Assembly: GCF_000314795.2 (NCBI RefSeq)
Contig: NZ_KB373315.1
Location: 56,001-120,000, forward strand
DNA length: 64,000 nt
Direction: 5' to 3'
From: Streptococcus sp. F0442
Lineage (GTDB): Bacteria > Bacillota > Bacilli > Lactobacillales > Streptococcaceae
The notes below the pieces were generated by a model. It searched no databases. It was not told where the DNA came from and worked only from the letters and a program-made list of their open reading frames with translations. Below are positions 37,354 through 48,177 of the stretch, in pieces. The stretch's first letter is position 1. Each line of letters starts with the position of its first letter. The translations under genes and the position numbers were made by a program.

Positions 37354-38817
37354 ATGATAAGCCTTGAAGAGATTGATCAAGTCGTCCAGTCAGGCCCTTT
37401 TGAACCAAGCTGGGACTCTCTTAGCCATCAAGTTTGTCCAGACTGGTATCGGGATGCTAAATTTGGAATATTTATCCACTGGGGGGTCTACAGTGTACCT
37501 GCCTTCGGTTCAGAGTGGTATTCACGAAATATGTATATCCAAGGGAATCCTTGCTATGACTACCATCGAGAGTATTTTGGAGACCAGGCTAGCTTGGGCT
37601 ACAAGGATCTCATTCCTCTCTTTACAGCAGATCGATTTGATCCGGCATCTTGGCTGGATCTCTTTCAAAAAGCAGGCGCTCAGTATTTTTTCCCAGTTGC
37701 GGAGCACCACGATGGTTTTCAGATGTATGCCTCTACTCTCTCGCCTTATAATAGCTTAGAAATGGGGCCAAGACGAGATGTTTTAGGAGAACTGAGGGCG
37801 GAAGCAGAAAAACGTGGTCTACACTTCTGTACATCTTCTCACCGGGCAGAGCACCAGTTTTTCTTTTCACATGGCAAGGAGTTTGCTAGTGACATTCCGC
37901 AAGAAGTCCCAAGAGACAGCCTTTATTGGCCAGCCGAGCCAGAGCCAAAGGATCATTTTGATCTGACTTCCAAGCCTTATCCAAGTAAAGAATTCTTGGA
38001 AGATTGGCTGTCGCGAACCTGTGAACTGGTGCGGGACTACCAGCCAGAGCTCCTTTATTTTGACTGGTGGATCCAGCATGAGAGTTTCCGTCCTTACTTG
38101 ATGCGCTTTTTGGCGTATTATTACAATCTAGCAGCACAAGAGGATCGCAAGGTGGCTGTTTGTTACAAACAGGATGCCCTACCTTTTGGTTCAGGAATCG
38201 TCGAGATGGAGCGGGGAGGATACGGAGAGACGCAAGCCTTTCCGTGGCAAATGGATACCGCGATCGCCCGTAATTCTTGGTGTTATACCCAGGATCTAGC
38301 CTACAAGACCAGTAAGGAATTGCTACAAAATTTAGTTGATGTTGTGGCAAAAAATGGCAATCTTCTGCTCAATATTGGACCCAAGGCAGATGGCACTATC
38401 CCTGAGCAAGACCAAGACATTCTCACAGAGATCGGGGAGTGGCTGGCGGTAAACGGAGAAGCCATTTATCAGAGCCGGCCTTGGCGGGTGTCGTCGGACG
38501 GACCGACCGAGGCCCAGGAAGGTTCCTTCTCAGATGGGAAAGCGCCACTCTATACCAACCAAGATTTCCGCTATACCATGCGTGAAGGCCTACTTTATGC
38601 TATTCAGCTGGAACCAAGTGGACGGACAGAAGAGCTGACCTTGCCGTCTCTCGCCTATGATCTCAAGCAACCGAGAATCCTTCATGCGCGTATTCGGCAG
38701 GTAGAGCTCCTTGGAGAAAGCCAGCTCCTTTCTTGGAGTCAAGATGACCAAGGGCTCCACCTTCGATTACCAGCTTGCAGCAAAAAACAACCGCGTGTTT
38801 TGCGTCTCAGTTTTTAG
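37354..38817 (+). CDS. Alpha-L-fucosidase, GH29
   Basis: A 487-residue glycosidase that removes terminal fucose. KFGIFIHWGVYSVPAFGSEW and VAEHHDGFQMYASTLSPYN are GH29 hallmarks, and LLYFDWWIQHESF carries the nucleophile aspartate. NGNLLLNIGPKADGTIP is conserved near residue 345. No signal peptide is present, so it should act in the cytoplasm on imported oligosaccharide. Start at 37354 (MISLEEIDQ) because GAGGAG is seven bases upstream. No transporter or sugar regulator is adjacent. Confidence 0.93.
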   Translation: MISLEEIDQVVQSGPFEPSWDSLSHQVCPDWYRDAKFGIFIHWGVYSVPAFGSEWYSRNMYIQGNPCYDYHREYFGDQASLGYKDLIPLFTADRFDPASWLDLFQKAGAQYFFPVAEHHDGFQMYASTLSPYNSLEMGPRRDVLGELRAEAEKRGLHFCTSSHRAEHQFFFSHGKEFASDIPQEVPRDSLYWPAEPEPKDHFDLTSKPYPSKEFLEDWLSRTCELVRDYQPELLYFDWWIQHESFRPYLMRFLAYYYNLAAQEDRKVAVCYKQDALPFGSGIVEMERGGYGETQAFPWQMDTAIARNSWCYTQDLAYKTSKELLQNLVDVVAKNGNLLLNIGPKADGTIPEQDQDILTEIGEWLAVNGEAIYQSRPWRVSSDGPTEAQEGSFSDGKAPLYTNQDFRYTMREGLLYAIQLEPSGRTEELTLPSLAYDLKQPRILHARIRQVELLGESQLLSWSQDDQGLHLRLPACSKKQPRVLRLSF

Positions 38818-38898
38818 TTTTCTTGAAGCTTTCTATAAGGAATGGTTTAGGTTTCTCTTGTATACTGTACTCATCCAATAAGAAATGAGGTACAGAAA

Positions 38899-38970
38899 AT
38901 GAAAATCTCAGTCAATTATCCAAAACGCTTTAAGAAATTGCCACAACAAGGGTCTTGTTACGGCGAATAA
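38899..38970 (+). CDS. Candidate 23-residue peptide gene
   Basis: Not recognised. MKISVNYPKRFKKLPQQGSC plus YGE, a basic peptide with one cysteine near the end. GAGGT lies seven bases before the ATG, TATACT (38861-38866) could be its -10, and a good terminator follows at 39011. The unit thus has all signals of an independent short transcript of about 165 nt. It could equally be a small RNA with a fortuitous ORF. Confidence 0.45.
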   Translation: MKISVNYPKRFKKLPQQGSCYGE

Positions 38971-39010
38971 ACGCTTCTCTTCATTTTTCATAAGAAACTC
39001 CTAAAGAAGG

Positions 39011-39035
39011 CTCTACCCGAAAGGGTAGAGTTTTT
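39011..39035 (+). terminator. Terminator of the short transcript before polA
   Basis: CTCTACCC-GAAA-GGGTAGAG followed by TTTTT; a stable GAAA tetraloop hairpin. Confidence 0.88.
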
Positions 39036-39059
39036 ATGTACCAGAGACCTTGTGATTCG

Positions 39060-39068
39060 TGGTATAAT
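39060..39068 (+). promoter_or_regulatory. polA extended -10 promoter
   Basis: TGGTATAAT, only six bases before the polA ATG at 39075, so the expected transcription start coincides with the start codon. No clear -35 is seen. Confidence 0.7.
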
Positions 39069-39074
39069 AGGCCT

Positions 39075-41720
39075 ATGGAAAAAAAGAACAAATTACTACT
39101 CATCGACGGGTCTTCCGTCGCTTTTCGTGCCTTTTTTGCACTCTACAATCAAATTGATCGCTTCAAAAATGCCAATGGGTTGCATACCAATGCGGTCTAT
39201 GGCTTTAACCTTATGTTGAGCCATCTCTTGGAGCGCATCCAACCAACCCATGTCCTCGTAGCTTTTGATGCAGGAAAGACGACTTTTCGGACGGAGATGT
39301 ATGCCGACTACAAAGGGGGCCGTGCAAAAACACCAGATGAGTTCCGCGAGCAGTTTCCTTTCATTCGTGAACAACTGGATCATATGGGAATCCGCCATTA
39401 TGAGCTGACCCAGTATGAAGCAGATGATATTATTGGAACGCTGGACAAGTTGGCAGAATCAACTTCTGATCCTTTTGATGTGACCATTGTTTCAGGGGAT
39501 AAGGATTTGATCCAGCTGACAGATGACAATACGGTGGTTGAAATCTCAAAAAAAGGAGTGGCGGAGTTTGAGGAATTCACTCCAGCCTATCTGAAAGAAA
39601 AGATGGGACTGACACCAGAGCAATTTATCGACCTCAAGGCCTTGATGGGAGATAAGTCGGATAACATCCCAGGTGTCACCAAGATTGGAGAAAAGACCGG
39701 GATTAAACTACTCCTAGAATACGGTTCTCTCGATGGCATTTATGAGCATATTGATGAGATGAAGGCTTCTAAGATGAAGGAAAACCTCATCAACGACAAG
39801 GAACAGGCCTATCTGTCTAAGACTTTGGCGACCATCGATACCAATGCGCCTATTGAAATTGGGCTGGACGATATCACCTATACGGGTCCTCATCTAGAAA
39901 ATCTCGCCAAATTTTATGAGGAGATGGGCTTTAAGCAACTCCGTCAGGCCTTGGATTTGAGCGGAGAAGCGACAACTCCTGTAGCCCTTGACTACACAGA
40001 AGTCGAGCAAGTCACTTCCGATATGCTCACGGAAGATAGTTTCTTCCATTTTGAGATGTTTGGTGACAACTACCATACAGAACCCATCATTGGTTTTGCA
40101 TGGGGGACAAAAGGTCAGCTCTACGCGAGTACAGATACTGGTCTTTTACAAACACCGATTTTCAAAGAATTTTTAGAAAAAACACCGCTCAAGGTCTATG
40201 ACTTCAAACGGGCCAAAGTCTTGCTTACCCACTTGGGCATTACCCTTCAAAATCCCGCGTTTGACAGTCGATTGGCCAAGTATCTCTTATCGACCGTAGA
40301 GGACAATGAAATTTCAACCATTGCCAGTCTCTATAGCCAGATTGCACTACCGCTGGACGAAGTCGTTTATGGCAAGGGAGCAAAAAAAGCCATTCCAGAA
40401 AAGGCGGTCCTATTAGAGCATTTGGCCCGAAAAGTCGCTGTTTTGCTAGACACTGAAGAGCCTATGATGGAGCAACTAAAAGCTCACGACCAACTAGATC
40501 TGCTCTATGATATGGAGCAACCACTAGCAGCTGTTTTGGCCAAGATGGAAATCGCGGGGATTAAGGTGGAACGCCAGACCCTTCAAGATATGCAGGTGGA
40601 AAACGAAGCAGTCTTGGAGCGCTTGACTCAAGAAATCTATGAGCTTGCTGGAGAAGAATTTAATATCAATTCTCCAAAACAATTGGGTGTCATCCTCTTT
40701 GAAAAATTGAAACTCCCTCTTGAATACACCAAGAAGACCAAAACCGGCTATTCCACAGCTGTTGATGTCTTGGAACGCCTGGCTCCAATCGCCCCGATCG
40801 TGTCTAAGATTCTTGAATACCGCCAAATTGCTAAGATCCAATCGACCTATGTCATCGGTCTTCAAGACTGGATTTTGGAAGATGGAAAGATCCATACCCG
40901 CTATGTACAGGATTTAACGCAGACAGGACGCTTGTCCAGCGTGGATCCCAACCTGCAAAATATCCCTGTCCGTTTGGAGCAAGGCCGTCTTATTCGCAAG
41001 GCCTTTGTCCCAGAAGAGGAAAACAGTGTCTTGTTGAGTTCAGACTATTCACAGATCGAATTGCGCGTCTTAGCCCATATTTCGGGAGATGAGCATTTGA
41101 TTGATGCCTTTAAACATGGGGCAGATATCCATACATCGACTGCGATGCGGGTCTTCAATATTGAAAAACCAGAAGACGTGACACCGAATGACCGTCGCAA
41201 TGCCAAGGCAGTAAACTTCGGTGTGGTTTATGGAATTTCCGACTTTGGACTGTCTAACAACCTAGGGATCAGCCGAAAAGAAGCTAAGGCCTACATTGAG
41301 ACCTACTTCGAACGCTACCCTGGCATCAAGGACTATATGGAGAGAGTGGTGCGGGAAGCGCGTGATAAAGGCTATGTGGAGACTCTCTTCAAGCGTCGTC
41401 GGGAGATTCCAGATATCAATTCTCGCAACTTCAATGTTCGAGGCTTTGCGGAGCGGACGGCTATCAACTCACCGATCCAAGGATCGGCAGCCGATATCTT
41501 GAAAATTGCTATGATCCACTTGGACCAAGCGCTAGAAAGAGGAGCATACAAGACCAAGATGCTTCTTCAGGTCCACGATGAAATCGTTCTGCAAGTACCA
41601 AGTGAGGAGCTGGCAGCGATCAAAGAACTCGTCAAAGAGACCATGGAATCCGCTATTGAGCTTGCGGTACCACTGGAAGCCGATGAGAATGAAGGCAAAA
41701 CATGGTATGAAGCCAAATAA
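39075..41720 (+). CDS. polA: DNA polymerase I
   Basis: An 881-residue repair and Okazaki-fragment polymerase. The 5' nuclease domain is about 1-290 (LLLIDGSSVAFRAFFALYN, TQYEADDIIGTL, LKALMGDKSDNIPGV). The central 3'-5' exonuclease-like domain (about 310-470) lacks the catalytic acidic motif at its start (FFHFEMFGDN), so proofreading is probably absent. The polymerase domain has motif A LLSSDYSQIELRVLAHISGD, motif B RRNAKAVNFGVVYG and motif C QVHDEIVLQ. Start at 39075 has no Shine-Dalgarno and appears leaderless. Confidence 0.97.
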   Translation: MEKKNKLLLIDGSSVAFRAFFALYNQIDRFKNANGLHTNAVYGFNLMLSHLLERIQPTHVLVAFDAGKTTFRTEMYADYKGGRAKTPDEFREQFPFIREQLDHMGIRHYELTQYEADDIIGTLDKLAESTSDPFDVTIVSGDKDLIQLTDDNTVVEISKKGVAEFEEFTPAYLKEKMGLTPEQFIDLKALMGDKSDNIPGVTKIGEKTGIKLLLEYGSLDGIYEHIDEMKASKMKENLINDKEQAYLSKTLATIDTNAPIEIGLDDITYTGPHLENLAKFYEEMGFKQLRQALDLSGEATTPVALDYTEVEQVTSDMLTEDSFFHFEMFGDNYHTEPIIGFAWGTKGQLYASTDTGLLQTPIFKEFLEKTPLKVYDFKRAKVLLTHLGITLQNPAFDSRLAKYLLSTVEDNEISTIASLYSQIALPLDEVVYGKGAKKAIPEKAVLLEHLARKVAVLLDTEEPMMEQLKAHDQLDLLYDMEQPLAAVLAKMEIAGIKVERQTLQDMQVENEAVLERLTQEIYELAGEEFNINSPKQLGVILFEKLKLPLEYTKKTKTGYSTAVDVLERLAPIAPIVSKILEYRQIAKIQSTYVIGLQDWILEDGKIHTRYVQDLTQTGRLSSVDPNLQNIPVRLEQGRLIRKAFVPEEENSVLLSSDYSQIELRVLAHISGDEHLIDAFKHGADIHTSTAMRVFNIEKPEDVTPNDRRNAKAVNFGVVYGISDFGLSNNLGISRKEAKAYIETYFERYPGIKDYMERVVREARDKGYVETLFKRRREIPDINSRNFNVRGFAERTAINSPIQGSAADILKIAMIHLDQALERGAYKTKMLLQVHDEIVLQVPSEELAAIKELVKETMESAIELAVPLEADENEGKTWYEAK

Positions 41721-41740
41721 GATCGAGTTTGTTTAAAACA

Positions 41741-41779
41741 GAAAGCGGTAGGAGACTTTTCAGTTTTCTACCGCTTTTA
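41741..41779 (+). terminator. polA terminator
   Basis: AAAGCGGTAG and CTACCGCTTT pair around a 15-base loop, followed by T residues. Confidence 0.85.
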
Positions 41780-41854
41780 ACGACAAACACTTGCAATGCC
41801 CTTCGTATTGTTATACTATTTAAAGAAAGGAAACGCATACAAAAGGAGATTCAT

Positions 41855-42307
41855 ATGGCCTATTCATTTCGCAATCCTAGTGATGGCATTATCAAACATT
41901 ACCTAGAAACCAGTAAAATCATTGCTGTAGTTGGATTATCTGACCGTGAAGATACGACCAGCCATCGTGTCAGCAAGGAGATGCAAGAGCGGGGCTATCG
42001 GATTATTCCCGTTAATCCTCGTGCAGCCGGTGGGCAAATCCTTGGAGAAACGGTATACGCTAGCTTGCAGGAAATTCCTTTCCCAGTAGATATCGTCGAT
42101 GTTTACCGTCGCAGTGAGTTTTTGCCAGATGTAGCGCGTGACTTTATAGAATCGGATGCGAAGATTTTCTGGGCACAACTAGAGCTGGAAAATCAAGAAG
42201 CAGAAGAAATCCTTCGTGGAGCTGGACGAGGAGATATCGTCATGAACCGCTGTATTAAACGGGAACACACCCGACTGATCTTAGGAGACTCTCTATACGG
42301 TTTATAA
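41855..42307 (+). CDS. CoA-binding domain protein (YccU-like)
   Basis: A 150-residue Rossmann-fold protein of the COG1832 type. IIAVVGLSDREDTTSHRVSK is the nucleotide/CoA-binding loop, and GYRIIPVNPRAAGGQILGE and IVDVYRRSEFLPDVARDF follow. Start at 41855 (MAYSFRNPS) with AAAGGAG upstream; the frame runs back to 41729 through the polA terminator and promoter. TTGCAA/TATACT (41791-41817, extended -10) is a probable promoter. The cellular role is not established. Confidence 0.9.
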   Translation: MAYSFRNPSDGIIKHYLETSKIIAVVGLSDREDTTSHRVSKEMQERGYRIIPVNPRAAGGQILGETVYASLQEIPFPVDIVDVYRRSEFLPDVARDFIESDAKIFWAQLELENQEAEEILRGAGRGDIVMNRCIKREHTRLILGDSLYGL

Positions 42308-42339
42308 ATGACAAGAAATTAACAGTAGAACGATAGAAG

Positions 42340-42370
42340 AAAACCCCCAGCAGGAAACTGGGGTTTTCTT
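42340..42370. terminator. Bidirectional terminator between convergent genes
   Basis: AAAACCCCCAG-CAGGAAA-CTGGGGTTTT with A-rich left and T-rich right flanks serves the CoA-binding gene and the minus-strand DUF975 gene. Confidence 0.88.
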
Positions 42371-42377
42371 CTTACTC

Positions 42378-43247
42378 TTATTTCGTTTCATAGCTTGGAT
42401 GGCCTGTGAAATGGCGCGGCCCTTGTTTGATCTGCTTGATTTGATCGTAAAATGCAATTTGGCAGTTGATAAAATAAGGCATAGTATAAAAACCAATGAC
42501 ATCGCGCGTGAAGTAATTCAGGAAGTACCATCCAAACAAGGTTAAATCGAGTACCAGGCGATTGCTGCGGAAGCCTTTCATGGTTTCACGACTTTGACGA
42601 AGGACTCCCAAAGCTCCCTTGTAGTCGCCGTCTCGTAGTTGTTCGTAGAGGATCAATTCGACAAGGCTGAGACTATAGTACTGTGGCAAGTAAAAGAGGA
42701 GACCAAGCAGGCCTAGAACGACACCTGCTGTCATCAGAGGCATTTGACGCATCATGGCCTGAAATTCAGGACTAGCAGCCGTCAAAGTGCTGGGATTGCT
42801 GACCTTGTCGTAAATAGCCAAGAATTGAGTGCTAGCATAGGTGCTAACGAGACTCCCGGCATAGAGGATGAGCCCCCATAAAAAGAGGATGACTTGCTTT
42901 AAGAACAATGTGATGAAGACAGGGGTGAAGCGATCCTGTTGAAAGATATCCAAGACCCGTGCTCGGTGTTCGATCTTGGGATTGAGCGCATCCAGATAGC
43001 TAAAAGTCGCACCAACCACTAAAATGGAGATGATGAAGGCAACAACAGAGGGAAAGAGCTGTAGCTGTATCATGTAGATACTTGCTTGCTGTAAGGTCAT
43101 ATCTGCTAGCAAATCAATCAGATTTTGCCCGCTTAAGAGAAAGTTAGCAAGAATGGTCAATAGGACTGGCAGGGCAAATAGGATAGCTAAGCCCGGTTGC
43201 TGGACTTGCATGGTGCGTGCTCGAAGGCGAATTAATTTAAGGTTCAT
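42378..43247 (-). CDS. DUF975 integral membrane protein
   Basis: A 289-residue protein with about six hydrophobic segments. Start at 43247 (MNLKLIRLRARTMQ) because AGAGAG lies upstream; an ATG at 43265 would leave a seven-base leader after the TATAAT at 43284-43279. Internal features are FQQDRFTPVFITLFLKQVIL and SLSLVELILYEQLRDGDYKG followed by ALGVLRQSRETMKGFR, characteristic of DUF975. Function is unknown. Confidence 0.85.
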   Translation of the reverse strand: MNLKLIRLRARTMQVQQPGLAILFALPVLLTILANFLLSGQNLIDLLADMTLQQASIYMIQLQLFPSVVAFIISILVVGATFSYLDALNPKIEHRARVLDIFQQDRFTPVFITLFLKQVILFLWGLILYAGSLVSTYASTQFLAIYDKVSNPSTLTAASPEFQAMMRQMPLMTAGVVLGLLGLLFYLPQYYSLSLVELILYEQLRDGDYKGALGVLRQSRETMKGFRSNRLVLDLTLFGWYFLNYFTRDVIGFYTMPYFINCQIAFYDQIKQIKQGPRHFTGHPSYETK

Positions 43248-43290
43248 AGATGATACTCTCTTCATAGTAATACTTTTTATTATAACATAA

Positions 43291-44544
<1,254 letters not shown>

Positions 44545-44610
44545 GAAGAGCTAAATAGCAAGAACAAAGATTGCAGCCATCTGAGAATAATAGGAATAAC
44601 TGCGAGACGC

Positions 44611-44666
44611 AGTGGTTGATTGGTATCTTTGGAGCTTGTTAAGCTCCAAAGATAACCTAATCAACT
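44611..44666. repeat. Long imperfect hairpin after tgt
   Basis: GTTGATTGGTATCTTTGGAG and its partner CTCCAAAGATAACCTAATCAAC form an arm of over 20 bases with a GTT loop and few mismatches. It lies 67 bases after the tgt stop and just before a second stem with a U-tract. Confidence 0.75.
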
Positions 44667-44670
44667 GTGC

Positions 44671-44728
44671 GGGGGCGAGACGACGAACAAATTGGATATA
44701 AATTTGTTCTGTCTCGCTCCCTTTTTTC
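44671..44728 (+). terminator. Strong terminator before the ribosomal protein cluster
   Basis: GGGGGCGAGAC and GTCTCGCTCCC enclose GAACAAATT/AATTTGTTC around GGATATA, followed by CTTTTTTC. It separates tgt from the rpsJ promoter. Confidence 0.9.
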
Positions 44729-44810
44729 TATATAATAGCAACTTTTTTTGCGCTCTTTTATTTACGAAAACACTTTCATTAAAAAAACGAAAAAAATCTA
44801 TTCAAATCCC

Positions 44811-44976
44811 TTGCATTGAGGCTTTCATTGTGTTAAACTACTATGGTGCTGTGAAAAAACAGCTATTAGCTTTGATGCAAGAGGTTGCGACACGCTCGGT
44901 TGCATTGCCACGCAACGCGCGTCGGTTTTCTTGTGGAGCTAGCCTATTATCTTAAATAGACGAAAAGGAGAAAAAG
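44811..44976 (+). promoter_or_regulatory. rpsJ (S10 operon) promoter and leader
   Basis: TTGCAT (44811-44816), 17 bases, TAAACT (44834-44839, preceded by TGT). The untranslated leader of about 130 nt is GC-richer than its surroundings and can fold (GGTTGCGACACGC with GCAACGCGCGTCGG, and GAGCTAGCC near the end). S10 leaders in Firmicutes can be bound by L4 for feedback; whether this one is cannot be read directly. Confidence 0.6.
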
Positions 44977-45285
44977 ATGGCAAACAAAAAAATCCGCATC
45001 CGTTTGAAAGCGTACGAACACCGTACACTCGACACAGCGGCTGCAAAAATCGTAGAATCAGCTACTCGTACAGGTGCACAAGTTGCGGGTCCAATCCCAC
45101 TTCCAACTGAGCGTAGCCTCTACACAATTATTCGTGCGACTCACAAATACAAAGATTCTCGCGAACAATTCGAAATGCGTACACACAAACGTTTGATCGA
45201 CATCATCAACCCAACTCAAAAAACAGTTGACGCTTTGATGAAATTGGATCTCCCAAGTGGTGTAAACGTAGAAATCAAACTTTAA
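44977..45285 (+). CDS. rpsJ: Ribosomal protein S10
   Basis: A 102-residue 30S head protein, also the NusE antitermination partner. [20 protein letters not shown] and [14 protein letters not shown] are family hallmarks. AAAAGGAG precedes the ATG. It opens the S10-spc-alpha cluster and is followed by an 81-base gap before rplC. Confidence 0.98.
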   Translation: MANKKIRIRLKAYEHRTLDTAAAKIVESATRTGAQVAGPIPLPTERSLYTIIRATHKYKDSREQFEMRTHKRLIDIINPTQKTVDALMKLDLPSGVNVEIKL

Positions 45286-45366
45286 TCTAAAGCTTGATCA
45301 AGAGCATGAAAAACGCTCGTTAAAAACTTTTTGAATAAAAAACTATAGAAAAGGAACTATTTTCTC

Positions 45367-45993
45367 ATGACAAAAGGAATCTTAGGGAAAAAAGTGGGAA
45401 TGACTCAAATCTTCACTGAAGCTGGCGAATTGATCCCTGTAACAGTTATCGAAGCAACTCCAAACGTTGTTCTTCAAGTTAAAACTGTTGAAACAGATGG
45501 TTACAACGCTATCCAAGTTGGTTTCGATGACAAACGCGAAGTATTGAGCAACAAACCTGCTAAAGGACATGTAGCAAAAGCTAACACGGCTCCTAAGCGC
45601 TTCATTCGTGAATTCAAAAACGTTGAAGGCTTGGAAGTTGGTGCTGAAATCACAGTTGACACTTTCGAAGCTGGAGACATTGTTGATGTAACTGGTACTT
45701 CTAAAGGTAAAGGTTTCCAAGGTGTTATCAAACGCCACGGACAATCACGTGGACCTATGGCTCACGGTTCTCGTTACCACCGTCGTCCAGGTTCTATGGG
45801 ACCTGTTGCACCTAACCGCGTATTCAAAGGTAAAAACCTTGCAGGACGCATGGGTGGCGATCGTGTAACAATTCAAAACCTTGAAGTTGTACAAGTTGTT
45901 CCAGAAAAGAACGTTATCCTTATCAAAGGTAACGTACCAGGTGCTAAGAAATCTCTTATCACTATCAAGTCAGCAGTTAAAGCTGGTAAATAA
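45367..45993 (+). CDS. rplC: Ribosomal protein L3
   Basis: A 208-residue early 50S assembly protein near the peptidyl transferase centre. [20 protein letters not shown] starts it, and the extended loop [20 protein letters not shown] with [18 protein letters not shown] reaches into the 23S core. GAAAAGGAACTATTTTCTC precedes the ATG. Confidence 0.98.
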   Translation: MTKGILGKKVGMTQIFTEAGELIPVTVIEATPNVVLQVKTVETDGYNAIQVGFDDKREVLSNKPAKGHVAKANTAPKRFIREFKNVEGLEVGAEITVDTFEAGDIVDVTGTSKGKGFQGVIKRHGQSRGPMAHGSRYHRRPGSMGPVAPNRVFKGKNLAGRMGGDRVTIQNLEVVQVVPEKNVILIKGNVPGAKKSLITIKSAVKAGK

Positions 45994-46017
45994 TAAGGAA
46001 AGGGGAATACAGTCAAA

Positions 46018-46641
46018 ATGGCAAATGTAACATTATTCGACCAAACTGGTAAACAAGCGGGCGAAGTTGTTCTTAACGATGCGATCTTTGGTATCGAACC
46101 AAACCAAGCAGTTGTATTTGATGTGATCATCAGCCAACGTGCTAGTCTTCGTCAAGGAACTCACGCAGTTAAAAACCGCTCAGCCGTTTCAGGTGGCGGA
46201 CGCAAACCATGGCGTCAAAAAGGAACTGGACGTGCTCGTCAAGGTTCTATCCGCTCTCCACAATGGCGTGGTGGTGGAATCGTCTTCGGACCAACTCCAC
46301 GTAGCTATGCGTACAAACTTCCTCAAAAAGTTCGTCGCCTTGCACTTAAATCTGTTTACTCAGAAAAAGTTGCTGAAAACAAATTTGTAGCCGTTGATTC
46401 TCTTGAATTTACAGCTCCAAAAACTGCTGAATTTGCAAAAGTTCTTGCAGCTTTGAGCATCGATTCTAAAGTCCTTGTTATTCTTGAAGAAGGAAACGAA
46501 TTCGCAGCTCTTTCAGCTCGTAACCTTCCAAACGTGAAAGTTGCGACTGCTACAACTGCAAGTGTTCTTGACATCGCAAATAGTGACAAACTTCTTGTTA
46601 CTCAAGCAGCTATCTCTAAAATCGAGGAGGTTCTTGCATAA
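46018..46641 (+). CDS. rplD: Ribosomal protein L4
   Basis: A 207-residue 50S protein whose loop lines the exit tunnel; residues [20 protein letters not shown] form that loop, where macrolide-resistance changes occur in streptococci. The loop sequence here is the ordinary one. Its stop TAA shares one base with the rplW ATG. Confidence 0.98.
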   Translation: MANVTLFDQTGKQAGEVVLNDAIFGIEPNQAVVFDVIISQRASLRQGTHAVKNRSAVSGGGRKPWRQKGTGRARQGSIRSPQWRGGGIVFGPTPRSYAYKLPQKVRRLALKSVYSEKVAENKFVAVDSLEFTAPKTAEFAKVLAALSIDSKVLVILEEGNEFAALSARNLPNVKVATATTASVLDIANSDKLLVTQAAISKIEEVLA

Positions 46642-46937
46642 TGAATTTGTATGATGTTATCAAAAAACCTGTTATCACTGAAAAGTCAATGGCTCAACTT
46701 GAAGCAGGCAAATATGTATTCGAAGTTGACACTCGCGCTCACAAACTTTTGATCAAACAAGCTGTTGAAGCTGCGTTTGAAGGTGTAAAAGTTGCGAATG
46801 TGAACACTGTAAACGTAAAACCTAAAGCAAAACGCGTTGGACGTTACACTGGTTTTACTTCAAAAACTAAAAAAGCTATCATCACGCTTGCAGCTGATTC
46901 TAAAGCAATCGAGTTGTTTGCTACTGAAGCTGAATAA
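46641..46937 (+). CDS. rplW: Ribosomal protein L23
   Basis: A 98-residue exit-tunnel protein and docking site for trigger factor and [23 protein letters not shown] begins it, and [20 protein letters not shown] is the 23S-binding loop. The start overlaps the rplD stop by one base. Confidence 0.98.
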   Translation: MNLYDVIKKPVITEKSMAQLEAGKYVFEVDTRAHKLLIKQAVEAAFEGVKVANVNTVNVKPKAKRVGRYTGFTSKTKKAIITLAADSKAIELFATEAE

Positions 46938-46954
46938 TCTAAGGAGGAAATATC

Positions 46955-47788
46955 GTGGGAATTCGTGTTTATAAACCAACAACAAACGGTCGCCGTAATA
47001 TGACTTCTTTGGATTTCGCTGAAATCACAACAAACACACCTGAGAAAACTTTGCTTGTTTCTCTTAAAAACAAAGCAGGTCGTAACAACAACGGTCGTAT
47101 CACTGTTCGTCACCAAGGTGGTGGACACAAACGTCATTACCGTTTGATCGATTTCAAACGTAACAAAGATGGAGTTGAAGCAGTCGTTAAAACGATCGAA
47201 TACGATCCAAACCGCTCAGCTAACATCGCGCTTGTACACTATACTGACGGTGTGAAAGCTTACATCATTGCCCCTAAAGGTCTTGAAGTAGGTCAACGTA
47301 TCGTATCAGGACCAGAAGCAGATATCAAAGTCGGAAACGCTCTTCCACTTGCTAACATCCCAGTTGGTACTTTGATCCACAACATTGAATTGAAACCTGG
47401 TAAAGGTGGAGAATTGGTACGTGCTGCTGGAGCTTCTGCTCAAGTATTGGGTTCTGAAGGTAAATATGTACTTGTTCGTCTTCAATCAGGCGAAGTTCGT
47501 ATGATTCTTGGAACTTGCCGTGCTACAGTTGGTGTTGTCGGAAACGAACAACATGGACTTGTAAACCTTGGTAAAGCGGGACGTAACCGCTGGAAAGGTG
47601 TTCGCCCTACAGTTCGTGGTTCTGTAATGAACCCGAATGATCACCCACACGGTGGTGGTGAAGGTAAAGCACCAGTTGGACGTAAAGCGCCATCTACTCC
47701 TTGGGGTAAACCTGCGCTTGGTCTTAAAACTCGTAACAAGAAAGCGAAATCTGACAAACTTATCGTTCGTCGTCGCAACCAAAAATAA
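46955..47788 (+). CDS. rplB: Ribosomal protein L2
   Basis: A 277-residue protein needed for subunit joining and peptidyl transfer. The start is GTG with AAGGAGGAAATATC upstream. [24 protein letters not shown] [20 protein letters not shown] and the C-terminal [20 protein letters not shown] are conserved, the latter with the important histidine. A 96-base gap with a perfect hairpin follows. Confidence 0.98.
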   Translation: MGIRVYKPTTNGRRNMTSLDFAEITTNTPEKTLLVSLKNKAGRNNNGRITVRHQGGGHKRHYRLIDFKRNKDGVEAVVKTIEYDPNRSANIALVHYTDGVKAYIIAPKGLEVGQRIVSGPEADIKVGNALPLANIPVGTLIHNIELKPGKGGELVRAAGASAQVLGSEGKYVLVRLQSGEVRMILGTCRATVGVVGNEQHGLVNLGKAGRNRWKGVRPTVRGSVMNPNDHPHGGGEGKAPVGRKAPSTPWGKPALGLKTRNKKAKSDKLIVRRRNQK

Positions 47789-47826
47789 TCATAAGCAACT
47801 AGCTTACACTTTCCGCCAGCTCGGTA

Positions 47827-47843
47827 GCGCTGCATAGCAGCGC
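47827..47843. repeat. Perfect GC-rich hairpin between rplB and rpsS
   Basis: GCGCTGC-ATA-GCAGCGC, with a possible outer extension (CAGCTCGGTA / CAAGCCGCTG). There is no U-tract, so it is not a terminator. It is 42 bases before the rpsS start. Confidence 0.65.
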
Positions 47844-47884
47844 AAGCCGCTGTGGTACTAAATTTTAAAGGAGAAAATTACAAA

Positions 47885-48166
47885 ATGGGACGTAGTCTTA
47901 AAAAAGGGCCTTTCGTCGATGAGCATTTGATGAAAAAAGTTGAAGCTCAAGCAAACGACGAAAAGAAAAAAGTAATTAAAACTTGGTCACGTCGTTCAAC
48001 GATCTTCCCAAGTTTCATCGGATACACTATCGCAGTTTATGATGGACGTAAACATGTACCTGTTTACATCCAAGAAGACATGGTAGGTCACAAGCTTGGT
48101 GAATTTGCACCAACTCGTACTTACAAAGGTCACGCGGCAGACGACAAGAAGACACGTAGAAAATAA
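47885..48166 (+). CDS. rpsS: Ribosomal protein S19
   Basis: A 93-residue 30S head protein. [20 protein letters not shown] and [19 protein letters not shown] are hallmarks. Start at 47885 with AAAGGAGAAAATTACAAA upstream; an in-frame GTG-type start at 47852 would lie before the ribosome binding site and is rejected. Confidence 0.97.
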
Positions 48167-48177
48167 GGAGAACATAA

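Noticed and set aside
40000..40300. Apparent loss of proofreading residues in PolA considered as a notable mutation.
   Set aside because: Degenerate 3'-5' exonuclease domains are usual in DNA polymerase I of streptococci and other Firmicutes.
44692..44955. 87-codon frame upstream of rpsJ.
   Set aside because: It runs through the terminator, promoter and structured leader of the S10 operon, with no ribosome binding site.
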